Shown piece by piece: positions 22,027 through 31,450 of a stretch of DNA of 35,505 bases. Source of the stretch: Diplocarpon mali. Lineage: Eukaryota > Ascomycota > Leotiomycetes > Helotiales > Drepanopezizaceae. The notes under the pieces are model-generated. The model was not told the DNA's origin. It ran no database searches and saw nothing but the letters and a program-made list of their open reading frames with translations. Where the stretch lies: assembly GCA_024741835.1 (NCBI GenBank), contig JAENRP010000414.1:1-35505 (forward strand), in the 5' to 3' direction. The position numbers and the translations under genes were made by a program. How positions within the stretch are numbered: position 1 is the stretch's first letter; each line of letters begins with the position of its first letter.

Positions 22027-22221
22027 TATTAAGCTTAAGTGAGTCGGCGCAGTAGGTATAGGAAACTTCTAGAGGTTAATAGTTGATATATTAGTAAGAG
22101 TTAGGGAAGGAAGGTTACCCCTTTCTTCCCTATAGCTATATACGTATCAATATCCTACTGACTAAGCAGTAGGGTCATATGATAATACATCGGAGTGATA
22201 GCTGTATCACCCATCTTAACA
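22027..22221 (-). repeat. copia-2 5' LTR (195 bp)
   Basis: Best preserved copy of this LTR: in reverse TGTTAAGATGGGTGATACAG to the primer site. Compared with 16037-16231 it keeps several C and G bases that are T and A there, for example cggagtgatagctg against tagagtaatagcta. Followed by ctttt (22222-22226), the right target duplication. Confidence 0.93.
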
Positions 22222-22355
22222 CTTTTTAATATTATTGAGTAATAAATAGTAAAAGGAAATAGAGGAAGAAGGGTCAATTGTGATGCTTAAACCCTTTGGA
22301 TGCTGCTTCTTAACCGACAATTTTACTACTAATAATAGTACTTTTATAGGTATAT
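22222..22355 (+). pseudogene. unrecognised long frame, piece 2 of 3
   Basis: Starts with the right copy of the copia-2 duplication (22222-22226), then continues the frame of 16036: removing 6,190 bases keeps it open. It reads GSIVMLKPFGCCFLTDNF with the ATG at 22280 or 22283 internal, not a start. It ends in tatat (22351-22355), the left target duplication of gypsy-2, and resumes at 29514. It is the least RIP-mutated part of this frame (two adjacent stops only). Confidence 0.6.
22351..22355. repeat. left target-site duplication of gypsy-2 (tatat)
   Basis: Matches 29509-29513 exactly. The low complexity of tatat lowers its weight, but the frame of the interrupted gene closes across it. Confidence 0.75.
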
Positions 22356-22610
22356 TGTTACGACTTGCTCTCGAGCGTACAGAAGGGCGAGAGTCGAATA
22401 ACGCTAACTATATTACCTTAAGAGGTACGCTATATAATAGAGAAGAAAAGATAAAGAAGAGAGAGTCTTTAGTAGAGCTCCTTTAGAATAAGTATAGGTG
22501 CTTTACTAGTGTATACGTAATCCAGCCACCTTGCTACCTTAGCGTGCACCTGACTTTGTATACCTGACTTCGATATATGATAATACCGTATATATAATGC
22601 GGCTATAATA
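22356..22610 (-). repeat. gypsy-2 3' LTR (255 bp)
   Basis: Aligns gap-free to 29254-29508 over 255 bases (shared strings such as gccaccttgctaccttagcg). On the + strand it runs tgttacgac to ctataata. It is less mutated than the other copy (keeps cgagcg where the other has aagcg). Next to it, 22611-22626 is a C-rich run, in reverse caaagggggg, the polypurine tract. Confidence 0.93.
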
Positions 22611-24267
22611 CTACCTCCCCCCTTTGAAAAACTGCGCCTATGCAATTGTATCTATAGGCGTATTATCCTTTAGGTCCTTATAATCGTTAACTCTATTGTT
22701 ATATGACCTAAGCTAGCTTAATAGCGCCCTTAGTAGCCTCTTAGCTTAAGGGTTTTTTAAATGGAAATCTCAAATAGCATACGGCGCTGTTATAGCATTA
22801 GAGCATAGGTACTATTCGAGGTCTTTATTAGCTCCTTTCCACTTAATCTAATATTCGAGCTTCTTAGCTTGAATATAAGATCTAATTATTTCTTCTATCT
22901 TCTACTTTTCCTATTTTAATAGTACTTTAATTAGGGTAAGAGGTTCCTAAGCTTGGCCTAGTAGAGGATTAGGAATATATCTCTATAGTAAGTAGGAGTA
23001 GAATATAGGGTAGATCGAATAGAGCGAATTAGGCAATTATAGCTTCTAGCTTTCTCTTAGCTTTTTTAATACTTTTACTAGGCCGTACTACTTATTAAAG
23101 AGCTTTCGGCTCGACTGGTCTAGTTTCCAATTTTTAGTATTAATTAATATATTATCTCTTATAGTCTAATCAATTAGCTGGTAGTAGAGATTTGCAAGCC
23201 GTTTTATTTTAGCCTATTATGCTTAAAGAGATAATTAAGCGAATTAGACTACTTTTTAAGCTTTAATAGCTATGCAAAGTGCTATTTTACAATTTAATTT
23301 CTCAATTGCTATTTATAAAGGCTTTAAGTTAATCAAATTCCAAGATAAGCGAGCTTTATAGCCGTTTAGTATTTAAAAAGGGGAAATTTGCCCTAGGGAT
23401 TCGTAAGGTAAGGTCAATTAGGCAATATCTATCAAAGGTAAGAGATAACTCCAATTGTCTTAATAATATAAGTAAAACGGTCTAAGGCGTTATTTTAAAT
23501 ACTAGTTTATAATCTTAGTTTAGCTATCGATATTAGGGTTATAAGCTATAGTTAGCTTAACCTTTATATCTAGTATCCGATAGAGCTCTTTCTAAAAGGA
23601 AGAGACGAATTAGGCGCCTTTATCTAATAGAATTAAGTTAGGTATACCGAAATAGCGTATCTAGTGAATTAAAAATAACTCTATAAGGCCTTTTATATCA
23701 ACCGTTTTATAGTATAGGATTGATACTACCTTCTTTAATAATCGGTCTATTATTATTAGTGCAAAGTTATAGCCGAGTTCGTCAAATGGCAGCTTTATAA
23801 AATCCATTATTAAGTGCTAATATACTTATTTAAGGATTAGCAAGGGTTATAAGAAACCTAGTGCTTTATTATATCGAGCTTTTATCCTTAAATAATAATA
23901 TTTTTAAATATATATGCTAATATTGCTACTAAGGCTTTTCTAATAGTATTTTCTTCCTATTAAAAGTCTGGTCTTTCTAATTCCTGCGTATGCGACGCAG
24001 GGTTACTTATATATATAATAAATTAGGGCTATTCGCAGTTCGGAAGGTTAGGATAGTATAATAAGTCTACCTTAGAAGAAGAGTTTGCCTTAGCTAAGTT
24101 TATAGTCGAGGCTATAGCTCTACGCCTTATCTCGGAACTTCTATAACTTAAAGGAGGTCTTATTTGCTTAAATGACTTTATTGATAATATAATAGTTTGC
24201 TATATTATACTCGACCTTAGACATTAGGTCGGCAGGTGCCTTTATTAGTGCGATAGGTATAATTGTT

Positions 24268-24335
24268 ACTTATAGGCTAGGCCTAGGAGTGGAATTGATC
24301 TGCGCTAAAGTCACTTATAGGCCGGGCCTAGGAGT
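24268..24335 (-). repeat. palindromic units, pair in gypsy-2 (RNase H/integrase linker)
   Basis: Units 24268-24290 and 24313-24335, 45 nt apart. Both are in phase with pol and read as TPRPGL(stop)V, the stop a RIP product of Gln. They lie between RNase H and the integrase zinc site. Confidence 0.88.
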
Positions 24336-26229
24336 AGAATCGCCTTTAGTAGTAAGTACTTCTATAGAGAGCTTATTATTAAGTAAGAGCTGCTAATAGC
24401 GTAAAGCTTATTTCCTAGCCTTAAGAGGGGTCAGCTCTTAATCTTAATATAAGAGTATATTAGCTAGCGTATTTGTTATACTTATTTAATATATAATAAG
24501 GAAGTTGAAGTTAGCGAAGAACTCCGCCTAGCGAGCCTATTAGGCTATTAAGTCCTTAATTATTATAAAATACTTAAGGGCTTTATGATCTATATATATA
24601 TATACTATTTTCTAAGCCTTAAGTAGCTTTGCCTTATACTAGTAGAACAATTTAAAAATCGCTAGGAGCTCCTTATTATAAATAGGATAATTCAGCTTAG
24701 CGTTATTTATAGTCTTTAAGAAGTACTTAATTAAGTAGTAGTTCTTATCTTCTTAGAGTTAGGAAAGTACGCCAGCGACTATGCCATTAGAAGCGTCGGT
24801 CTTAAACCTTATCTACTTCTAAAGGTAATAGTAGTATAAAATCGGGGTTATTTAAAGCCTTATATGTAAAGCTTCTTAAGCTTCCTTATAAGTGTTATTA
24901 AAGTTAAAAGGAACGTTTCCTATAAGAGCTATTAAAGGTCGGCAGATATAACTATAGCTTTAAATAAACCTTTAATAGAAGTTACAAAACCCTAAGAAGC
25001 TTTATATGCTATATACATTCTTAGTGTATTTCTATTCCTAAATGATTAAGACCTTATTAAAGTCTACCTTAATTTTATAAACTCTAATAATAAACCCTAA
25101 GAACCTAGTCTTAATAACCCTGAACTCGCTTTTCTTAATATCTACTTAAAGGCTATAGCATTAGAGAATTCTTAAGATCTTCTTAATATAAATCTTATAA
25201 TTAAGGGAGTTTTTTAAGTAGATTAGAATATCATTTAAATAGGTAGAGTAAAAATCGTTAAGGTAGTTAAAGAGAATATTATTAATAAACTATTAAAAGG
25301 TAGTAGGCCTATTTATCAGCTTGAATGGCAAAACCTTGTATTTATAAGTCTTATAACGTATGCGAAAGGTAGTTAGGTCCTTAGTATCAGCTAATATGCA
25401 GATATAGTAGAAGGCTTATTATATATCGATTTTTATAAAAATATAAGCTTTCGATATATATACTATTATCTTATTAATAAAGGGAATTAGGTAAGGGTCT
25501 TTCTTTATTAAAGCGTTTAGTTTCTAGTAGTCGATATATAAATATAAGGAGCTATTAGCTTTTCTAATAAAGAGGATTAAGGCTGCTTAAGGGGAACTCG
25601 AAGCTTTGATAAATCCTTTATATAAGTTCTTGAGAATATAGCTCTTGACCTTTAAGAGCTATTTATTAGTAAGGCAGTAGAGGGGTTTAATTATTAAGTT
25701 ATTCTCGCCTATTAGTTCGATTTTATAATCTACCCTTAGCCTAGGTTCCGGCAGTTAATTAAAGGCCTAGCAATTAAAAACATTCTTAAATTTAATATAT
25801 TAAAGCAGGAGCTTTTAATCTATTAGCTTATTATTACTCTTATACTTGGCTTGCAGCGCCGAACTAAGGCTAAGGGAGCTAATTTCAGCCTGCCTAACCG
25901 ATTCTCGGTAATTAATTTCTTAGCAATTGATTTCTTAGCAATTGATTTCTTAATTTAGATTATAAATAAAGCTTATAAATATAAACTCTTTAAGCGCCGG
26001 TTCTTAAGTTTATATAGCTTATTTTACCTTAATTATAAAGTGGTAGTAAAAGGCGCTAATTGCTAAGGCTAAGATTAGGCTAATTTAATAAGCTATCTTT
26101 AAAAGAGCATTTCTCTTTACTAAAAGAGTGAGTAAAGAGTCTAGTACTCTTAGCAAGGCCTTCTTTATATAGTTTAAATCTCTTTTCAAGTTTTTAAAGA
26201 AACTACTATCCTTAGGTTTATAAAAGGCC

Positions 26230-26342
26230 ACTTATAGGCTAGGCTTAAGAGTGGAATTCGAATTTGCAGTTTTTACTTATAGGCCGGGACTAGGAGTAGG
26301 ATTCGAGTTCGCGGTTTTTACTCGCAGGCCGGGATTAGGAGT
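26230..26342 (-). repeat. palindromic units, three in gypsy-2 (protease/RT linker)
   Basis: Units 26230-26252, 26275-26297 and 26320-26342, exactly 45 nt apart, all in pol phase. The 22-nt spacers are near copies (ggattcgagttcgcggtttt), so unit plus spacer was tandemly duplicated. The third keeps the best palindrome of the group, with actcgcaggccggga visible. Confidence 0.9.
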
Positions 26343-26949
26343 AGGATTCGAGGCGTTATTACTTACTAGTATTAAGAGCTAGGCTTAGGCTATTCTTAGG
26401 TCTTTATCCTTAGCGCTTATTATAGCTGCTTAATAATCGATATCTTATTAGGCTATTAAGGGTTTTATTAGCTATAAGAGATCGATTAGTATATATTAAT
26501 TAAAGTAGGAGACGATAGGTATATCCTTAAGCTAAGATATACTATTTTTCCCCTTTCTATAGGACTATTTAAGGTTATAGTACTTTAAGAACTTCCTATT
26601 AATTAAAACGTCAGTTGCTTTTAAGCTTATGATTAAGAAAAGGAAGTTTATTTATCGCCTATTAATTATAAAGGTAAGTAAGATAGCGAATCGAATAGTT
26701 TCTCCTTTAAGGCTATTATAGCTAATAAAGGTAATTGGTTTAAGCAATTTAATAAACTTTACCTTAAGTCTTTAAAAGAGCTAATATATTAAAGATATCT
26801 TAATAATACTGAAAATATTAGCTCTACTATTAATATAAGTAACTATTTTAATAAATAATCCATTTTAAGCTAGTTCTATAGGAACTAAGAACTAGCGGCC
26901 GCCTATTAATAGGCAGAAATCAAAATCTAAGTCTTTTTATAAATTATAA

Positions 26950-28310
26950 CCTATACTATAGTAGAAGTCTTTATTATAACTTAGCAGTTTCTTAATAGTA
27001 GGTCGTTTTCTATCTTAACTTTAGCTATTATAAACTCGCCCTACTTCTTTAGCTTAAGGCAGTCTATTATATAATAACTAAGGGCTTTGCAGTTATAATA
27101 GAGACTAGACGACGGCTTTAGGCTAGCGGACCTTTTTTAATAGGCCGCCGGCAAAGGAGAATGAGTATAGGAAGCTAAAGAGGTAGCTATAGCTATAGGT
27201 CTTTATAACTCCCTTTTTAGTATACTTAAGATACGGTCCTTTAAAGGAAAGAACGCAATAGCAAAGGCGACTTATTAAGCATTATAAGCTTCTTCTTACT
27301 TGATATTACAGGCCTCGCGATCTGCAATAGCTAAGAACTCATTTAAAGTAGTATAATTATTATTCATTTTATACTTCTCTACTCAAAGGTCATTCTTTAA
27401 GATTAAGGAGACCTTTTTATAAATATTATTAAATTAATAAGACTAATCGATCTTATTAACTATAGTAAGGGTAATGAACTTAAATTAGAACTTATTATAT
27501 AATATTAAACCTATAGTTAGCCTGCTATATTTAAGCTTAGCAGATTAAATATAGTTATAATTAAAGAACTTTTAATCTAAGACCTTAAGGATATTAGTAA
27601 TATATATAAACTTATTAGTAAAAATAGGATCTATATATTATAGGATTAGGTTTTAAGCTTTACCTATTATACACTTAAAATAAGTAGTAATCTAGTCCTC
27701 TTTTAAAGTAAAGTTACTTAAGTACTTTTAAATAAATACTTTTATAGCCATCTTTTAAGTATTATAAGTAATTTTGCCCTAGTAGTTGCTAAAATAGGTT
27801 TAAAGGTACTTAATCTAATAAGGGTCGACGGCTAGGATTAAAGGTCGGATAATTAGAAGGTAGTAGTTTAAGGGAGGTAATAAATCGGCGGTAAAGGACC
27901 GAGTGTTTTAAGGGCTAGCACTTAAGAAAGAAGGGGTAATAGTATTATTTTAAAAAGCGGCAGCTATAGCAGCGCTAATAAGGTTTGCGATTTCGGCCTG
28001 CTAAGTAGTTGAAAAGAGAGGGGCTAATATAATAAGAGTAAATGTTATTAGAAAGAGTATATCTTCTTTCTTAACTTCAATCGATAGTAATAAAGTATTT
28101 CGAAAATCCACTTATAGGCTAGGATTAGGAGTAGAATCTGTACTAAGAGAGGTTTCTTCTTAAGTAGGCTTAAGAGGAGGAAGATTTCTAAGACCAGGGT
28201 TGGCAATAAGGCCTATAGAATTAGTAGTAGTAAGGCCTAGTAGTAGAGGTGCGGTTAACCTTTTACTTCTCTTAAGTAGTATAAGATTAAAGGTTATAAG
28301 TACTAACTCT
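26950..28310 (-). pseudogene. gypsy-2 gag relic
   Basis: Reverse frame 1 modulo 3, different from pol, so gag and pol were joined by a frameshift or an indel separates them. Near the C-terminus at about 27050-27100 it has a zinc knuckle, YYNCKALSYYIIDC: C-x2-C-x4-H-x4-C with the first Cys and the His mutated to Tyr. The N-terminal part reads RLTAPLLLGLTTTNSIG near 28255 and AEIANLISAAIAAAF near 27985. A palindromic unit at 28110-28132 is in gag phase (TPNPSLxV). The start codon was not resolved; the frame is open to about 28310. Confidence 0.75.
28110..28132 (-). repeat. palindromic unit in gypsy-2 gag
   Basis: Single 23-nt unit. Its phase follows the gag frame and not the pol frame (reverse start 28132 is 1 modulo 3, as is the zinc knuckle), which shows that phase tracks the local reading frame. 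Confidence 0.85.
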
Positions 28311-29253
28311 TCTTATATTATTTAATTTAATCTAAAGGGACCTAATGCTAAATAGTAACCTATTTAAAAGGGGGAAGATTAGTATAAGCAAAGCTATATA
28401 TATTCTTAAAGCCTTTTAATAGAGTATATATTAAGGTATTATAAGTTTATAAGTCTTAAGGAAGAAGGTTTTACTTTGGGATTATATCTCTTTACTAATC
28501 AAGAGTTATAATAAGGTTATCTAAAGGTATAATGCAAATCTAAGGAAGTAGGGTCTAAGGATCTAAAGCTTATTACTCTACTAAAGTTGACCTAGTCTCT
28601 AATAGTATAGTATAACCTACTAAGGCTAACTAAGTCTTTATATATATATATAAGTATAGGTCTCCTAGTTTATACCCGAGTATAAGAAGGAAGGAGTAAG
28701 GAGCTTTAAAGAGTATAAGGAGAGTTGTTAATAAGTATAGGTCAATAGGAAGTATAAAGAAGGTCGATAACTTATTTATAAGGAGGGTTTTTCGAAGAGT
28801 CGAATTATATTCGAGGGTTTAAAGGAGTAAGGAGCTTTGAAGAGTAAAAGGAGAGTTATCGATAAGTATAGGTCGATATAGTATAGAGTATTTATAAGGG
28901 AAGGAGAGAGTTAAAAAGAGAAAAGTTATTATACTACTTTAAGCAGTAGCCTATGCTAGCGAAGCGAGGGTATAGTGAATAATTTTTTTTTTAAATTGAA
29001 ATTGAAGGTGAATTTCCATTTGCTAAATAGAGTAGGTAAGGGGTCGAAAAAACGAGCTAATCTTATATTTAAAGGTTATTATTTAGCTTTCTTTAAAAAC
29101 TAGATTAGTAAGATCTAGGCGTTATATACGAGTTGCTTAAAGCAGTTTATAATAGGAGAATTGAAATCGAGTTACTTAAGGCAGTTTGAAGTAACGATTC
29201 TAAAGGGGGTAGATATTAAGCTTCTTAGCAGAGGTTGAGTTGATCTTTTCTTA
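28311..29253 (-). other. gypsy-2 leader with internal direct repeats
   Basis: About 940 bp without a gene. Two direct repeats of about 56 bp (ggagtaaggagcttt..) lie at 28693-28748 and 28824-28879, 131 nt apart. Two 20-bp repeats (cgagttgcttaaagcagttt type) lie at 29129-29148 and 29168-29187. A T10 run is at 28983-28992. The primer site should be the reverse of the bases just left of 29254 (reverse taagaaaagatcaactc); I cannot assign the tRNA. Confidence 0.65.
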
Positions 29254-29508
29254 TATTACAACTTGCTCTTAAGCGTATAAAAGGGCAAGAGTCGAATAAC
29301 ACTGATTATATTACCTTAAAAGGTATGCTATATAATAGAAAAGAAAAGATAAAGAAGAAAGAGTCTCTAATAGAGCTCCTTTAGAATAAGTACAGGTGCT
29401 TTACTAGCGTGTATATAATCTAGCCACCTTGCTACCTTAGCGTGCACCTGACTTCGTACACCTAACTTCGATATATGATAATACTATACATATAATACGA
29501 CTATAATA
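29254..29508 (-). repeat. gypsy-2 5' LTR (255 bp)
   Basis: Pair of 22356-22610, more RIP-mutated (tattacaac against tgttacgac at the same end). Followed by tatat at 29509-29513, the right target duplication. Confidence 0.93.
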
Positions 29509-29806
29509 TATATTTCTTTCTATTATAAAATAAGAAGTAGAAATATACCTTTATCACTTCTGCTCTATAGATAACGCAACCTTTATACCTTCTTATTTTC
29601 TTTATAATATAATATTCAGTCTTACTTAATAATGCCTTTAGATATATTATAGACTTTACCTCTTAGCTATAATAGCGAAAAGTAAAGGAGCCTATTAGCT
29701 TATAGCCTACCTTAAACCTTCCTAATTAATTGGTCTTAGTCTTTACAATTAAGTCATTTTAATAAAGAGAGATGCAAGTACTATTAATAAAGAAAATCCG
29801 ATTATC

Positions 29807-29829
29807 ACTTGCGGTCTTAGCCTATAAGT
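29807..29829 (+). repeat. palindromic unit in the unrecognised frame (second of three)
   Basis: 23 nt reading TCGLSL(stop)V in frame, Thr-first phase. Confidence 0.8.
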
Positions 29830-30691
29830 TAATTTTATTAGAAAGCAAGTCTTAGATTATCAGATCCTACTAATTGGATAAAGGCCAGCTTTTAAAAGCT
29901 TTAATAAGTAGATCGGCTCTTAATCGGATATAAAACTCACTCTACTTGCGAAGAAGATAAGTCGATAGACTTCTTAAGCACTTGGTTCAAAATCTCAACT
30001 AGCTTATATAATTATAAAAATGAAGTAAAAAGAGATCTTGCGGCCTATTACTAATAATAGTAACCCTATTATAGTAATAACAAAATAAGGGCACCTTTTT
30101 AAAATGCGCTTAAACAAACTTTATAAAACTGGTAGTTTTATAGCCTTTTGCAATAACTATATAGCTATTTGCAATAAGAATACTTTGGAAAATAAGACTT
30201 AAATCTCCGATCTTATCTTTTCAGTCTTTGCTTTAAAGCAACCTTTAGTACTTTAATAGATTAATATAAGTAAAACCATTGCACCTTTTAAGGCAGCTTT
30301 TCATCTTAAGAACTGTAGCAGCCTTTTTAAAGCCATTATTAATTAGCGCTCTTAGATAGATCCCTCTATTATAATCGAAGTATAGGAGTTATACCTTTTT
30401 AATAAGGACAAATTGAAAATCCACCTTATAGAATATAATCAAAAACTCTTTAACGCCCTTATTAAGGCTTAGACGAATATTATAAATACTAAGTCGCTTC
30501 TTTATAGACTTAAGTCTTAAGGATAATGCAATAAAGTAAATGCTATTTAAGAGCCTAATATACTAATTAATAAAGGCATTATTATAAGAAAATTCGGAAA
30601 AGAGATAAACTAAGACGCTAATATAGTATTAGACCCTAATTTAGGAACTAATCTCCTGTTTTTACCCTTAAGCTTAGAAACGCTAAGACTG

Positions 30692-30714
30692 ACTCGCAAG
30701 CCCAGCCTGTAAGT
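30692..30714 (+). repeat. palindromic unit in the unrecognised frame (third of three)
   Basis: 23 nt reading TRKPSL(stop)V in frame, Thr-first phase, about 50 codons before the stop. Confidence 0.82.
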
Positions 30715-30868
30715 AAGGTTAGACTTAGCTAGCTTAAGCCTATAAGATGGTTTAGATAAACCTTAGTTATTAAATCTAAGGGTACTAATAGAAGATCTTT
30801 TAAAAGAGGTCCCTAAAGCTGAGAAATCGCTAAGAAATAAGAACTAACGCAAGAGAAGAAGACTCTGA

Positions 30869-31450
30869 AGTAATAATAAAACTAACAATTGAATCGACTC
30901 GATTTAAAGAATTTAGATTTACCCCCTCTTCTTTAAAAACCATTTAGAGAAATTGCAAATTAGAAGTTGAATTTTTTAGGATTATCTACTTTCTATATGC
31001 CTATACCTCTTTATTCTCCTCTTATTATTTCATTTTATATATATTCTTTATTTACTTTACTCTTTATATAATTCATTTTTTGATTATTCCCTTTATATAC
31101 AACTTTCTAACGCTTACCTTTGAAATATCGTCCTTACCTTTAACAATTATCATTTACTAAAAGTGGGCCTTTATATACGTCACACTCTACTTTTATTCCT
31201 ACCTCCAGCCTCTTTATACCTACTTTTCCTTTATATACTAGCGCGATTCCAAAACTCTATAAATAAGCCTCTCCCTGCATTACGATTTTACTTTTTTACT
31301 TCTTCTATAACCCTACTAGACCTATAATACCAGCACTACTACTATTGTCTTTCATTATCAATCTTTTCTAGTATAAGCCTCCTATATCGTTAATCTTTCT
31401 TAAATAATCATCTCTTCGTTTAGAACTACCCCTTTACTAAGTAATTCATT
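30869..31450 (+). promoter_or_regulatory. non-coding stretch with promoter-like features before the 218-codon frame
   Basis: Pyrimidine-rich on the + strand with no frame. tataaata at 31258-31265 is preceded by a CT-rich segment and followed by about 185 bases of CT-rich leader, like a filamentous fungal promoter. It could equally be the LTR or 5' region of another element; no second copy is in the window. Confidence 0.4.

Larger units (their letters stand above)
16037..22221 (-). mobile_element. copia-2: complete Ty1/copia retrotransposon, 6,185 bp
   Basis: Complete on the reverse strand: 195-bp LTRs at both ends, perfect 5-bp duplication ctttt, primer site, polypurine tract and a full gag-pol frame. 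It sits inside the unrecognised + strand frame. RIP is milder than in copia-1: ATG, Cys and Trp codons survive in places and an 79-codon stop-free stretch exists on the other strand by chance. The family occurs at least twice more in the window (5510-5884 and 33751-35505), plus the pol fragment 5885-6093. The extra length over usual copia is partly due to a 10-unit palindrome array in its pol region. Confidence 0.93.
22746..26940 (-). pseudogene. gypsy-2 pol relic: protease, RT, RNase H, integrase, chromodomain
   Basis: Reverse frame 2 modulo 3 with RIP stops. Protease near 26833 reads INSRANIF where IDSGA is expected (Asp to Asn). RT: TTFRIRYKTYKYKVLPFKL near 25375, catalytic box YLND at 25230-25241 (first Asp to Asn) then ILIY. 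RNase H: KTDASNGIVAGVLS near 24815. Integrase: AYAGIRKT near 24000 (zinc-site His to Tyr), LIMDFIKLPF near 23800, LIIIDRL near 23765 and LLDKGAQF near 23620. The end, 22750-22960, is a chromodomain: EEIIRSYI, LEYxIKWKGA, then WYL and a terminal DFHLKNP before TAA at 22746. Chromodomains bind methylated histone H3 and guide integration to heterochromatin in chromoviruses. Units at 24268, 24313, 26230, 26275 and 26320 lie in linkers. Confidence 0.88.
22356..29508 (-). mobile_element. gypsy-2: complete chromodomain Ty3/gypsy retrotransposon, 7,153 bp
   Basis: Complete on the reverse strand: two 255-bp LTRs, 5-bp duplication tatat, polypurine tract, gag, protease, RT, RNase H, integrase and a C-terminal chromodomain, the mark of chromoviruses. 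Its insertion splits the unrecognised + strand frame only about 130 bp from copia-2. It carries six palindromic units, all in codon phase. RIP stops are dense in gag and pol. Confidence 0.93.
29514..30868 (+). pseudogene. unrecognised long frame, piece 3 of 3, with its end
   Basis: Continues the frame of piece 2 after one copy of tatat is removed (7,158 bases, a multiple of three). It is open apart from TAA and TAG until a TGA at 30866-30868, behind a basic tail ending RKRRRL. TGA is rarely made by RIP at CpA, so this is probably the true stop. Two palindromic units, 29807-29829 and 30692-30714, lie in the same codon phase as the one in piece 1. Other visible strings: KTGSFIAFCNNYIAICNK near 30127 and IHLIEYNQKLFNALIKA near 30420. 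Total length over three pieces is about 1,090 codons. Family unknown to me. Confidence 0.6.

Noticed and set aside
22280..22486. 68-codon forward frame as a small gene
   Set aside because: Its first part is piece 2 of the long frame and its second part is gypsy-2 LTR; it is a fusion made by the insertion.
14249..30868. Two spliceosomal introns in the unknown frame
   Set aside because: The intervening parts are complete retrotransposons with LTRs and target duplications, in reverse orientation.
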